Assembly (NCBI GenBank): GCA_964528445.1
Contig: CAZGSL010000033.1
Coordinates: 1-23,866 of the forward strand
From: JAXHMM01 sp964528445
GTDB lineage: Bacteria > Bacteroidota > Rhodothermia > Balneolales > Balneolaceae
Length of the DNA stretch: 23,866 bases
Reading direction: 5' to 3'
Below are positions 9,696 through 17,203 of this stretch, one piece after another. Every line of letters begins with the position of its first letter. Positions within the stretch are counted from its first letter, which is position 1. The notes beneath the pieces were generated by a model. The model saw nothing but the letters and a program-made list of their open reading frames with translations. It had not been told where the DNA came from and searched no databases. Both the position numbers and the translations under genes were made by a program.

Positions 9696-9795
9696 NNNNN
9701 NNNNNNNNNNNNNNNNNNNNNNNNNNNNNNNNNNNNNNNNNNNNNNNNNNNNNNNNNNNNNNNNNNNNNNNNNNNNNNNNNNNNNNNNNNNNNNN
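9696..9795. other. Assembly gap of exactly 100 N
   Basis: All bases from 9696 to 9795 are N. The round length marks a scaffolding placeholder rather than a measured distance. It interrupts the ATPase gene on one side and the TolC-type gene on the other. Judging from usual family lengths, the missing DNA should encode at least about 20-45 residues of ATPase and 200-250 residues of TolC. The true gap is therefore probably 700 bp or more, and it could hide a further gene. Confidence 0.97.
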
Positions 9796-10406
9796 GCGTC
9801 GTGCGGGGAGTGGGTCACCATCACGATGGTGGTTCCCTGCTCGTTCAGTTCGGCCAGCAGCTTCATCACTTCGTCGCCGTGGTCGGAGTCCAGGTTACCC
9901 GTCGGCTCGTCGGCCAGGATCAGCCTGGCGTCGGCCACGACCGCGCGGGCGATGGCCACCCGCTGCTGCTGTCCCCCGCTCAGCTGCTGGGGAAAGTGGT
10001 TGCGTCGGTGCATCATGTTCATCCGCTCCAGGGCCGCCTCAGCTTTCTCCGTGCGTTCGTCCGAGGAAGCGCCAAGGTAAAGCAGCGGCAATTCCACGTT
10101 TTCGAACACCGTAAGCTCGTCGATCAGGTTAAAGCTCTGGAAGACAAAACCGATGTTGCCCTTGCGAAGCTGGGCACGCTCCCGTTCGGATTTGTCGGCC
10201 ACCTCGTGGTCCATGAAGTAGTATTCTCCCTCCGTCGGATTGTCCAGCAGTCCCATGATATTCAGCAGGGTGGATTTCCCGCATCCCGACGGACCCATGA
10301 TCGCGCAGAATTCGCCCGCGTTGATCTCCAGGTTCACATTGTTCAGGGCGGTGGTTTCCACCTCTTCGGTCGTGTAGGTCTTCTTGAGATTTTTGGTCTT
10401 GATCAT
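9796..10406 (-). CDS. LolD/MacB-type ABC transporter ATP-binding protein, N-terminal 203 residues (truncated by the gap)
   Basis: This is the visible motor of the exporter. Walker A is GPSGCGKST (residues 38-46), the Q-loop is FQSFNL with Gln90, the signature is LSGGQQQR (142-149), Walker B is LILADEP (162-168) with Glu167 as catalytic base, the D-loop is NLDS, and the switch His is H199 in VTHS. The insertion LYLGASSDERTEKAEAALE is typical of the LolD/MacB/FtsE branch (MacB-type motors acting on FtsX-fold permeases). The fragment ends at HSPHDA where the Ns begin, so only the last 20-45 residues should be missing. The ATG at 10404-10406 gives the expected N terminus (MIKTKNLKKTY). It lies 83 bp after the adaptor stop. 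As the only ATPase in sight, it presumably drives all three permeases. Confidence 0.93.
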
Positions 10407-10489
10407 GATTGCTGGGGTTAAGTTGATTGAAGTATAATAGTATTAAAGTAGTATATCCCGTGTCCGTCCTAGGTACGAATTCCCTTCTC

Positions 10490-11776
10490 CTATTGCAAGT
10501 TCAGCACTTCGTTGTCTCCAAACGTCTCATAACTCGAAGTTATCACGCGGTCGCCCGTCTCGAGTCCCCCGAGTACCTCAAAGTACTCCGGGTTCTGGCG
10601 GCCGATCCGTATGTCCCTGCGTTCGGCCTGGCCGTCGTCCGTCACGAGAAACACCCAATTGCCCCCGGTATTCTGGAAGAATCCCCCCTTGGGCAACAGA
10701 AGTGCCGTTTCGGATTCGCTCAGTTCCAGCCGGATCCTCGCGGTAAGCCCGCGCCGGAGCCCCTCCGGCACCTCGTCGACAAATTCCATCTCAACCTCAA
10801 ACTGCCCGTTCTGCACGGTGGGAAAGATCCGGGTAATCTGCAGCTCGTGGACCTGCCCGTTGAAATCCCAGGTGCCGCGCAATCCCGTCGAGATCCGCTG
10901 CAGGTGGTATTCATCGATGTTTACGCTGAGCTTGTAGCTCTCCAGCACATCCACCTGCCCAATTTCCGTACCGCTGCTTATCGACTGACCCGTATTGAAT
11001 TCGTTCAAGGTGAGCTGGCCGTCAATGGGCGCGGTGATGGTAAGGTTGTCAAGATTGGCTTGCGTCGCCTCCAGGTAGCTGCGAACCCGCTGCTGGTCTT
11101 CGTTGAGATCGTCAAGCTGATTCTGTGTGCTGATGGAGTCGTTGCGGACCGATTCCCGATCAAGCTGGAAAATTTTTCGCTGGTGCTCGTAGGCGTTGCG
11201 CGACTCCTGGTAATCGGATTCCGGTATCGCGCCTTCGCTGAACAGGGTGCTGTCGCGCTCGAACTGGGTTTCGGCCCGGTTCAGTTCGTAGCGGGACTGG
11301 GCCAGCTGGCTCTGCAGATTCAGCATCCGGCGTTCCAGGGTATAACGCTGGTCCCGCAGGTTGTTGAGCTGGTCATAGTATTCCCCGGTCTGCTGCATGA
11401 TCCGCAGTTCCATATCGGGGTTGTTCAGGGTCATGATGGTATCGCCCTGCTCCACCATGGCCCCCGACTGCAGCAGTATGCGGTCAACGGTTCCCCCCTC
11501 GGAGGCGTCGATATAGTTGGTGGTGATGGGCTCTACGGTTCCGTTGACGGAAATAAATTCCTGGAACGTCCCCTCTTCCACCGTACTGATGGTCAGCTTC
11601 TCCCGGTCCACGTTCAGGGTGGAGCGCACATCCATAAACACGAAACTGTAGACGAACAGAGCCACGATAGCTACTCCCCCCAGGATCATGGCGATGCGCT
11701 TCGGGGTCCAGTACTTCTTTTCGATCTTTTTATCCATTCCCGCACTGGAAATGTCCTTGTCTGAATAATCTGGCAT
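10490..11776 (-). CDS. HlyD/MacA-type periplasmic adaptor (membrane fusion protein), first gene of the export operon
   Basis: This 428-residue protein has a short cytoplasmic start, one TM anchor at about residues 28-48 (IAMILGGVAIVALFVYSFVF) and a lipoyl-like half domain near residues 85-120 (GTVDRILLQSGAMVEQGDTI). A long coiled coil rich in Q, E, R and L covers about 125-255, with the second lipoyl half at TITAPIDGQLTLNEFNTGQS. Beta-barrel and membrane-proximal domains follow to the C terminus. This order is that of MacA/HlyD adaptors linking an inner-membrane ABC permease to a TolC duct. An alternative start is Met14 at 11737; the upstream ATG at 11776 is used here because the -12/-24 promoter lies 50 bp before it. 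It opens the operon and is transcribed divergently from the regulator genes. Confidence 0.9.
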   Translation of the reverse strand: MPDYSDKDISSAGMDKKIEKKYWTPKRIAMILGGVAIVALFVYSFVFMDVRSTLNVDREKLTISTVEEGTFQEFISVNGTVEPITTNYIDASEGGTVDRILLQSGAMVEQGDTIMTLNNPDMELRIMQQTGEYYDQLNNLRDQRYTLERRMLNLQSQLAQSRYELNRAETQFERDSTLFSEGAIPESDYQESRNAYEHQRKIFQLDRESVRNDSISTQNQLDDLNEDQQRVRSYLEATQANLDNLTITAPIDGQLTLNEFNTGQSISSGTEIGQVDVLESYKLSVNIDEYHLQRISTGLRGTWDFNGQVHELQITRIFPTVQNGQFEVEMEFVDEVPEGLRRGLTARIRLELSESETALLLPKGGFFQNTGGNWVFLVTDDGQAERRDIRIGRQNPEYFEVLGGLETGDRVITSSYETFGDNEVLNLQ

Positions 11777-11823
11777 CTCAGGGAGTATCGCGTTGGTTCC
11801 GGTTCATTGCGTTCAACAATATA

Positions 11824-11841
11824 TTCAACATGCGTGCCAAA
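11824..11841 (-). promoter_or_regulatory. Sigma-54-like (-24/-12) promoter of the export operon
   Basis: On the minus strand the sequence reads TTTGGCACGCATGTTGAA, against the sigma-54 consensus YTGGCACG-N4-TTGCW. Every consensus position fits except one: the -12 base is A instead of C (TTGA). The GG at 11838-11837 would be -25/-24 and the G at 11826 would be -13. This predicts transcription from about 11813 and a leader of about 37 nt before the adaptor ATG at 11776. An NtrC-type, sigma-54-dependent regulator is encoded next door, which supports the call. The start site is inferred. Confidence 0.65.
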
Positions 11842-11922
11842 AAAATAAAACAGTCCCACGTGTTGCTGAGCGGGCCATCCCGATAGCGCAGGCCGGCTTT
11901 TTGTGCATATTGATACATGAAG

Positions 11923-11938
11923 TGTTCGGATTCGAACA
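11923..11938. promoter_or_regulatory. Perfect inverted repeat between the two sigma-54-like promoters: candidate enhancer (UAS)
   Basis: The sequence TGTTCG-GATT-CGAACA is a perfect 6-bp dyad with a 4-bp spacer. Its centre lies about 118 bp upstream of the predicted start of the export operon and about 95 bp upstream of that of the regulator operon. Both are usual distances for NtrC-type enhancer sites. Binding by the adjacent regulator is inferred; no second full copy was found in the spacer. Confidence 0.5.
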
Positions 11939-11998
11939 GTTTTTGTTACATTGGGATACGAGAGGTTGCCTGACAGGACCTGAGCGGCCGTAAGAAAC

Positions 11999-12014
11999 AG
12001 GCACGGTCTTTGAT
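11999..12014 (+). promoter_or_regulatory. Sigma-54-like (-24/-12) promoter of the regulator/kinase operon
   Basis: The plus strand reads AGGCACGGTCTTTGAT, against the consensus TGGCACG-N4-TTGCW. The GGCACG core, the spacing and TTG are exact. The leading T is A, and the -12 C is A, the same deviation as in the divergent promoter. Predicted transcription starts near 12025, about 50 nt before the regulator ATG at 12077. This would make the two-component system autoregulated. Confidence 0.5.
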
Positions 12015-12020
12015 TTCCCT

Positions 12021-12035
12021 TCTCTGTCGCAGAGA
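12021..12035 (+). other. Short inverted repeat near the regulator transcription start
   Basis: TCTCTG-TCG-CAGAGA is a perfect 6-bp dyad with a 3-base loop, 41 bp before the regulator ATG. It overlaps the transcription start predicted from the sigma-54-like promoter. It could be an operator at the start site or a small leader hairpin. There is no U-tract after it, so it is not an intrinsic terminator. Confidence 0.3.
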
Positions 12036-12076
12036 GTTAGACGAGAGATCCGTTAATAAAGTTTTATGAGCCGACG

Positions 12077-13456
12077 ATGAGCGACGGCAAAACCGGCAGA
12101 ATCCTGGTGGTGGACGACGACAGCGATGTGCTGCAGGCCGCCAAACTTTTCCTCAAGCAGCACGTGGCCCGGGTGGACACCGAAAAATCTCCCCGCTCCA
12201 TTCCCAACCTGCTCCGGAACCACAACTACGACGTGGTGCTGCTGGATATGAATTTCACCGAGGACGTCTCCAGCGGGGAGGAGGGATTCCATTGGCTGGA
12301 GAAAATACTGGAGATCGATCCCTCCCTGGCCGTGGTGCTGATCACCGCCTACGGGGACGTGGAAAAGGCGGTGCGGGCCATAAAGATGGGAGCCACCGAT
12401 TTCGTGATGAAGCCCTGGCAGAACGAGAAGCTGCTGGCCACCGTCTCATCCGCCCTCAACCTGACCGAATCCAGGCGGGAGGTCAGCACGCTTCGCTCCC
12501 GCCAGAAACAGCTGTCCGCCGATATCAGCCAGAACTACCAGGAGATCATCGGCCGCAGCCCACAGATGAACAAGATCTTTCAGACCATCGAGAAGGTGGC
12601 CAAAACCGACGCCAATGTGCTGATCACCGGGGAGAACGGAACGGGCAAGGAGCTGGTGGCCCGCGCGCTGCACCGGCGCTCGGACCGCAGCGAAGAGATG
12701 TTTATCAGCGTGGACATCGGTGCCATCCCCGAAAACCTGTTTGAGAGCGAACTCTTCGGCCATACCAAAGGGGCGTTCACCGACGCCCGGGAGGCCCGGG
12801 CCGGCCGTTTCGAAGTCGCCGACGGAGGCACGCTCTTCCTCGACGAGATCGGCAACCTGCCCCTCCGCCTGCAGCCCAAGCTGCTTTCCGCGCTGGAGAC
12901 CCGGAAGGTGACCCGCATCGGCTCCAACAAACCGGTGGAGGTCGACATGCGACTGATTTGCGCCACCAACGAGCCAGTCCGGCAGATGGTGGAACAGGAC
13001 CGCTTCCGGCAGGACCTGCTGTTCCGCATCAATACCATCGAGATCAACATGCCACCCCTGAGGGAGCGGGCAGAGGACATTCCGCTGCTGGCCGAACATT
13101 TTCTGGAGCGTTACGCCCGGAAGTACAACAAGAAGATCACCACCCTCTCCGAACCTGCGCTCAAGAAACTCTCCCTCTACGACTGGCCCGGAAACGTAAG
13201 GGAACTGGAGCACGCTGTGGAGCGCGCCGTCATCATGACCGAGCACGAGGTCCTTCAGCCGGAGGATTTCCTGCTGACCTCCCTCGGGGGAGATGAATCC
13301 ACCATGGTTTTCGACGACTACAACCTGGAGGAGGTGGAAAAGACCGTGATTCGAAAGGCACTGGAGAAGCACGAAAGCAACATCTCCAGGACGGCCGAAG
13401 AACTGGGACTCACGCGTGCCTCCCTCTACCGAAGAATGGAAAAATATGATCTTTAG
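12077..13456 (+). CDS. NtrC-type sigma-54-dependent response regulator
   Basis: The 459-residue protein has the three NtrC modules. The receiver domain (about residues 7-125) has acidic residues D13/D14, phosphoacceptor D57 in VVLLDMNF, T90 and K112 in FVMKPW. The AAA+ domain (about 155-385) has Walker A GENGTGKE (185-192), GAFTDA at 232-237 where most enhancer-binding proteins have GAFTGA, Walker B TLFLDEIG with D256/E257, and the sensor/arginine region FRQDLLFRIN. The C-terminal Fis-type helix-turn-helix is at about 432-457 (NISRTAEELGLTRASLYRRM). When phosphorylated it should activate sigma-54 promoters, most likely the two in the spacer upstream. The ATG at 12077 overlaps the stop of a four-codon reading frame (12066-12080, MSRR). 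The kinase gene overlaps its end by 11 bp. Confidence 0.95.
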   Translation: MSDGKTGRILVVDDDSDVLQAAKLFLKQHVARVDTEKSPRSIPNLLRNHNYDVVLLDMNFTEDVSSGEEGFHWLEKILEIDPSLAVVLITAYGDVEKAVRAIKMGATDFVMKPWQNEKLLATVSSALNLTESRREVSTLRSRQKQLSADISQNYQEIIGRSPQMNKIFQTIEKVAKTDANVLITGENGTGKELVARALHRRSDRSEEMFISVDIGAIPENLFESELFGHTKGAFTDAREARAGRFEVADGGTLFLDEIGNLPLRLQPKLLSALETRKVTRIGSNKPVEVDMRLICATNEPVRQMVEQDRFRQDLLFRINTIEINMPPLRERAEDIPLLAEHFLERYARKYNKKITTLSEPALKKLSLYDWPGNVRELEHAVERAVIMTEHEVLQPEDFLLTSLGGDESTMVFDDYNLEEVEKTVIRKALEKHESNISRTAEELGLTRASLYRRMEKYDL

Positions 13457-14819
13457 ACACTTCCGGTTCGGGGTAACGTGGCGGGTGCTGCTCATAGCCC
13501 TCTCCCTCGCCCTCTGGATGTACCTGGTGTTCCGTACCAGCTACTATGTGAGCATGGCGATACTGGCGCTGGTCATCGTCTACCAGGTGGTCCGCCTGAT
13601 ACGCTATGTGGAAAAAACCAACCGGAAACTGACTCGATTTCTCAACTCCATCCGCTATTCGGATTTTTCCCAGGCGTTTCCGGATCACGGGCTGGGCAGT
13701 TCCTTTCGCGAGTTGAACCTGGCCTTTTCGCGCGTTATCGAGGAATTCAAAAAGGAACGTTCGGAGAAAGAGGAAAACTACCGGTACCTGCAGACCGTGG
13801 TACAGCACATCGGCATCGGCCTGATCTCCTTTAACACGCGCGGAGAGGTGGAGCTCATCAACACCGCCGCCAAACGACTTTTCCAGGTCCCCACCCTCCG
13901 CAACGTGAAGGACCTGAAATCCATAAGCGAACCCCTCTTCCGCGCGGTGAGCGAACTGCAGGGCGGCAACCGCACCCTGGTACGGGTGGAAATCAAAAGC
14001 GAAACCCTGCAGCTGGCCATCTCGGCGACGGAGTTCCGGATGCACGACGATCTCTACAAACTGGTCTCTTTTCAGAATATCCATTCGGAACTAGAGGAGA
14101 AGGAGATGGAGGCATGGCAGAACCTGACGCAGGTTTTGGCCCACGAAATTATGAACTCCATCACTCCCATCGCCTCCTTGTCGGATACCATCCATATGCT
14201 GTTGGAAAAAAATGCCGTAAAGCGGAACGGGAACTACGCCATCGAACGGGAGTCGCTCGACGACGTCTCCGAAGCGCTGGAAACCATCAATAACCGGAGC
14301 CACGGGTTGATGAAATTCGTCAACTCCTATCGCGATTTCACCCAGATTCCCGAGCCGACCTTCGAACACTTCGGCGTACAGGACCTGCTGGTACGGGTCC
14401 GCAGCCTGAACAAAGGCGAGGCGCAGTCGCGGAATGTATCCATCGAGGTGGAGGTGGAACCCGACTCCCTGGAGGTCACGGCCGATCCCCACCTGATCGA
14501 GCAGGTACTGATCAACCTGATCAAAAACGCCTTTCGGGCCCTCGAGGGAGAGGACGAGCCGCGCCGAATCCTGCTGAGCGGGAGGCTGGAATCGGACGGA
14601 AAAGTACTCATACAGGTTCACGACAACGGTCCCGGCATCAAAGAGGAGAATCTTCAGAAAATTTTCATCCCGTTCTATAGTACCGATCCTACCCGCAAGC
14701 GGTCGAGAGGGGGTTCGGGCATCGGACTCAGTCTCTCCAGGCAGATCATGCGCAAGCACCGGGGCACCCTGACGGTGCAGTCGGACGGGAAGGGTACCAC
14801 CTTCACCATGCGGTTTTAA
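13446..14819 (+). CDS. Membrane-bound sensor histidine kinase, partner of the NtrC-type regulator
   Basis: The 457-residue protein has two N-terminal TM helices (about residues 10-29 and 34-52) separated by only a few residues, so almost nothing is exposed outside. A linker and a PAS-like domain follow (about 112-212, IGIGLISFNTRGEVELINTA). The dimerisation helix carries phospho-acceptor H233 in LAHEIMNSITPIASL. The ATP-binding domain has the N-box around N361 (INLIKNAFRALE), the G1 box DNGPGI (393-398) and the G2 box GGSGIGLSL (422-430). The ATG at 13446 overlaps the regulator stop by 11 bp, implying translational coupling; a GTG at 13416 is the less likely alternative start. With no periplasmic sensor, the signal is probably read in the membrane, for example envelope stress or a lipophilic compound; that part is inference. 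Confidence 0.93.
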   Translation: MIFRHFRFGVTWRVLLIALSLALWMYLVFRTSYYVSMAILALVIVYQVVRLIRYVEKTNRKLTRFLNSIRYSDFSQAFPDHGLGSSFRELNLAFSRVIEEFKKERSEKEENYRYLQTVVQHIGIGLISFNTRGEVELINTAAKRLFQVPTLRNVKDLKSISEPLFRAVSELQGGNRTLVRVEIKSETLQLAISATEFRMHDDLYKLVSFQNIHSELEEKEMEAWQNLTQVLAHEIMNSITPIASLSDTIHMLLEKNAVKRNGNYAIERESLDDVSEALETINNRSHGLMKFVNSYRDFTQIPEPTFEHFGVQDLLVRVRSLNKGEAQSRNVSIEVEVEPDSLEVTADPHLIEQVLINLIKNAFRALEGEDEPRRILLSGRLESDGKVLIQVHDNGPGIKEENLQKIFIPFYSTDPTRKRSRGGSGIGLSLSRQIMRKHRGTLTVQSDGKGTTFTMRF

Positions 14820-14891
14820 TCCTATTTTTTTGCCTTTCTCCTTCTCCTCGTATATTTCATCAACCAATTTAAGGCACAGGGGCCCCTGACG

Positions 14892-17135
14892 ATGCTGACC
14901 AAACCACGGCTTTCGGTGATTCTCTGCTTCTCCGGCAGGCAGGAAGTCATCGAACCCACGCTCAACGCGCTCTACGCTCTGGAGGATCTCCCCTTCGAGC
15001 TCTTTTTGATAGACGACCAGGCGACAGACAGCAGCAGGGAGATCATTCAGTCCCTTCTGGAGTTTCACCGGCACGAACAGACCTACTATTTTGAATACGA
15101 GGAATACGGGGGACGGGGATTGCGGATCAACGAAGCCCTCAGCCAGTGCGGCACACCCATCGTCTGGTGCCCCGAATCGGTGGAATCGGTAGATGGGGAA
15201 AAGCTTGTCGGGGCGCTGGACAAACTGGAGGAGGAGAAACTGGCCTGTCTCCACACCGTATCGGACCTTCCGACCGAAATTACAGAGTGGATGAACCTGG
15301 CGGAAAAAGAGCGGTGGCCGGGGGACGGGCACTTTCTCTGGAATTTTCATCAAATCGACGCCGGAAATCGCTTCTTCGATCCCCGCGCCCGTAACTACCC
15401 GGGGTTGAATCTGGCCGCACGGCTGCAGGCCAGCCATCCCTTCGACCGGCAGGAAGCATTCAGCGAGAGGGAGTCCCCGGACGTCGAACCGCTGACCCCC
15501 ACCATCCGGCGGGAACTGGTCGCCACCCTCATGCGGCGCTACGACGCCGGTGAAGATGATCGCGAGAAGCTATACGAGCTATTTGAGGAGTACACGAAAC
15601 GGGGAGTGGAATATCCCGGACTCGAACACGATCTGCTGGTGGAGGCAAAAAAACTGAAGGAATCGGGTCGCTTCAGCGGTGCCATGGAACTGGTGGAGCA
15701 TGTCCTGAAGCGCGACTCCGATCACTCGGGGGCAAAGAAACTCAAAATCGAGTTGCTGGAGAAACGGCGGCGGTTCGTGGAGGCGTCCGAAATCAAGCAC
15801 GAACTGGAGTGGAGAGCCTCCGAAAGCCGCCGAGAGGATGCAGAGGGCAAAACTAGGACGAGTGTTATCATCCCGACCACCGCTCACGGGAAATCCGCTC
15901 TCGAACACTGCCTGCTCCATCTTTCCAACCACTGCGACCATGCCACCACCGAACTGATCATCATCGACAATGCCAGCCTGGACGACACCCACGACTACCT
16001 GGAAGAGCTTAAGGAGAAAAACTTCCTGAACTGCAAAGTGGTCACCAACAGCCGGAACACAGGTTTCGCCGCCTCGATCAACCAGGGACTGAATCGCGCC
16101 GGAGGTGAGTACGCCTGCGTGATGCACAACGACGTGGAGATAAATAGCCCGGTCATCCGCCGGCTGGAAAAACATATGGAGGATAATCCTGACTACGGCA
16201 TCATTGGTCCCCTGGCCGATAAGACCCTGAACCCGGATCAATCCGAAGACGCCAGCCCCGGAGAGCGAGGGCTGGTCCGGACCGAATACCTGGACAGCTT
16301 CTGCATGATGATGCGGACCGATCTGAATGTGGAAATGGACGAGACGTTCGAGCTGGCCTTTTTCGAAGACATCGACCTCTGTTTTCAGATCCGGGAGCTT
16401 GGGTACAAGGTTGGAATCGCGACGGACGTGAATGTCACCCACTACCTGGGATCCACCACCTTCGCCCTCGATCTGGACATTGACAGCCGGCAATACTGGA
16501 AAAACATCGCCTATTTTAACGAAAAATGGGATATCGACGTCTATTCCGAAGAGGAACTCAAATCGCTGAGCACCTTTGATCAGCTGTTGATGCTCGACGA
16601 ACTGGTTAATCCCGTGTACCCCGAACCGGCCCTGCAAGCTTGGTTTATACAGCTCTTCACCGACGAGCTTCGCACGGAGATCCTCAACACCGAACACGAT
16701 CCCGAAACCTTATGCAAGCTGGTGCATCTCTTTATGGTCATGGACGAGCGGGAAACCATGCGGGCCCTGGAGGACCGGCTGGATGACATTGAAATTCCGG
16801 CAGATCTGATCTATCACCTGGTGCGCTACTACTACGAGAAAAACATCTACTCCCGATGCCTTCACTATCTCGACCGTCTCAATCCCGCCAAGGAATCGTT
16901 TCAGTCCGAGCTCTACCGGCTGGCCATCGCCGTCAATGAGAAGGAGCTCGAATCGGCGGTCCCCCGCCTGAGGGACCTGCTCGAGCGGGCCCCCTCCAAT
17001 CCCCACCTGTACAAACTGGCCGGGGAGATCTACCGGTTTGAGGGAGATACCGAGGAGGCGGAATCCTTCTACCGGATCGCCGCTCAGTTAAATCCCTTCC
17101 TCTTTTCCGACGAGGGCAGCGAGGTGGGCGGCTGA
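14892..17135 (+). CDS. Two-domain GT2-type glycosyltransferase with helical-repeat tail
   Basis: This 747-residue protein has three parts. Residues about 5-200 look like a first GT-A fold (PRLSVILCFSGRQ, FLIDDQATDSSREI), but the place of the metal-binding DxD reads CPESVES, so it may be inactive. Residues about 320-560 form a full GT2 domain. It has TSVIIPTT, LIIIDNASLDDT, NTGFAASINQGL, the metal-binding motif as HNDVE near residue 412, and the family signature FFEDIDLCFQIRELGY near 489. Residues about 560-747 are helical and end in TPR-like repeats (APSNPHLYKLAGEIYRFEGD followed by TEEAESFYRIAAQLNP). There is no signal peptide or TM segment, so it is cytoplasmic or peripheral. Such proteins transfer sugars to surface polysaccharide or protein; donor and acceptor are unknown. 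It starts 72 bp after the kinase stop and may share that transcript. Confidence 0.85.
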   Translation: MLTKPRLSVILCFSGRQEVIEPTLNALYALEDLPFELFLIDDQATDSSREIIQSLLEFHRHEQTYYFEYEEYGGRGLRINEALSQCGTPIVWCPESVESVDGEKLVGALDKLEEEKLACLHTVSDLPTEITEWMNLAEKERWPGDGHFLWNFHQIDAGNRFFDPRARNYPGLNLAARLQASHPFDRQEAFSERESPDVEPLTPTIRRELVATLMRRYDAGEDDREKLYELFEEYTKRGVEYPGLEHDLLVEAKKLKESGRFSGAMELVEHVLKRDSDHSGAKKLKIELLEKRRRFVEASEIKHELEWRASESRREDAEGKTRTSVIIPTTAHGKSALEHCLLHLSNHCDHATTELIIIDNASLDDTHDYLEELKEKNFLNCKVVTNSRNTGFAASINQGLNRAGGEYACVMHNDVEINSPVIRRLEKHMEDNPDYGIIGPLADKTLNPDQSEDASPGERGLVRTEYLDSFCMMMRTDLNVEMDETFELAFFEDIDLCFQIRELGYKVGIATDVNVTHYLGSTTFALDLDIDSRQYWKNIAYFNEKWDIDVYSEEELKSLSTFDQLLMLDELVNPVYPEPALQAWFIQLFTDELRTEILNTEHDPETLCKLVHLFMVMDERETMRALEDRLDDIEIPADLIYHLVRYYYEKNIYSRCLHYLDRLNPAKESFQSELYRLAIAVNEKELESAVPRLRDLLERAPSNPHLYKLAGEIYRFEGDTEEAESFYRIAAQLNPFLFSDEGSEVGG

Positions 17136-17203
17136 CGGCACGATTACCCTCTCACTGCTGTTATACACCCCACGAGCAAGCATAACCGCAAGTCAGCCGG
17201 CTC

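Noticed and set aside
9015..10406. A single 463-residue ATPase-TolC protein.
   Set aside because: It is read through 100 N. The two halves belong to unrelated families that are normally separate neighbouring genes.
14091..15437. A 448-codon minus-strand open frame over the kinase and glycosyltransferase genes.
   Set aside because: It is antisense to two well-supported genes and shows no recognisable domain.
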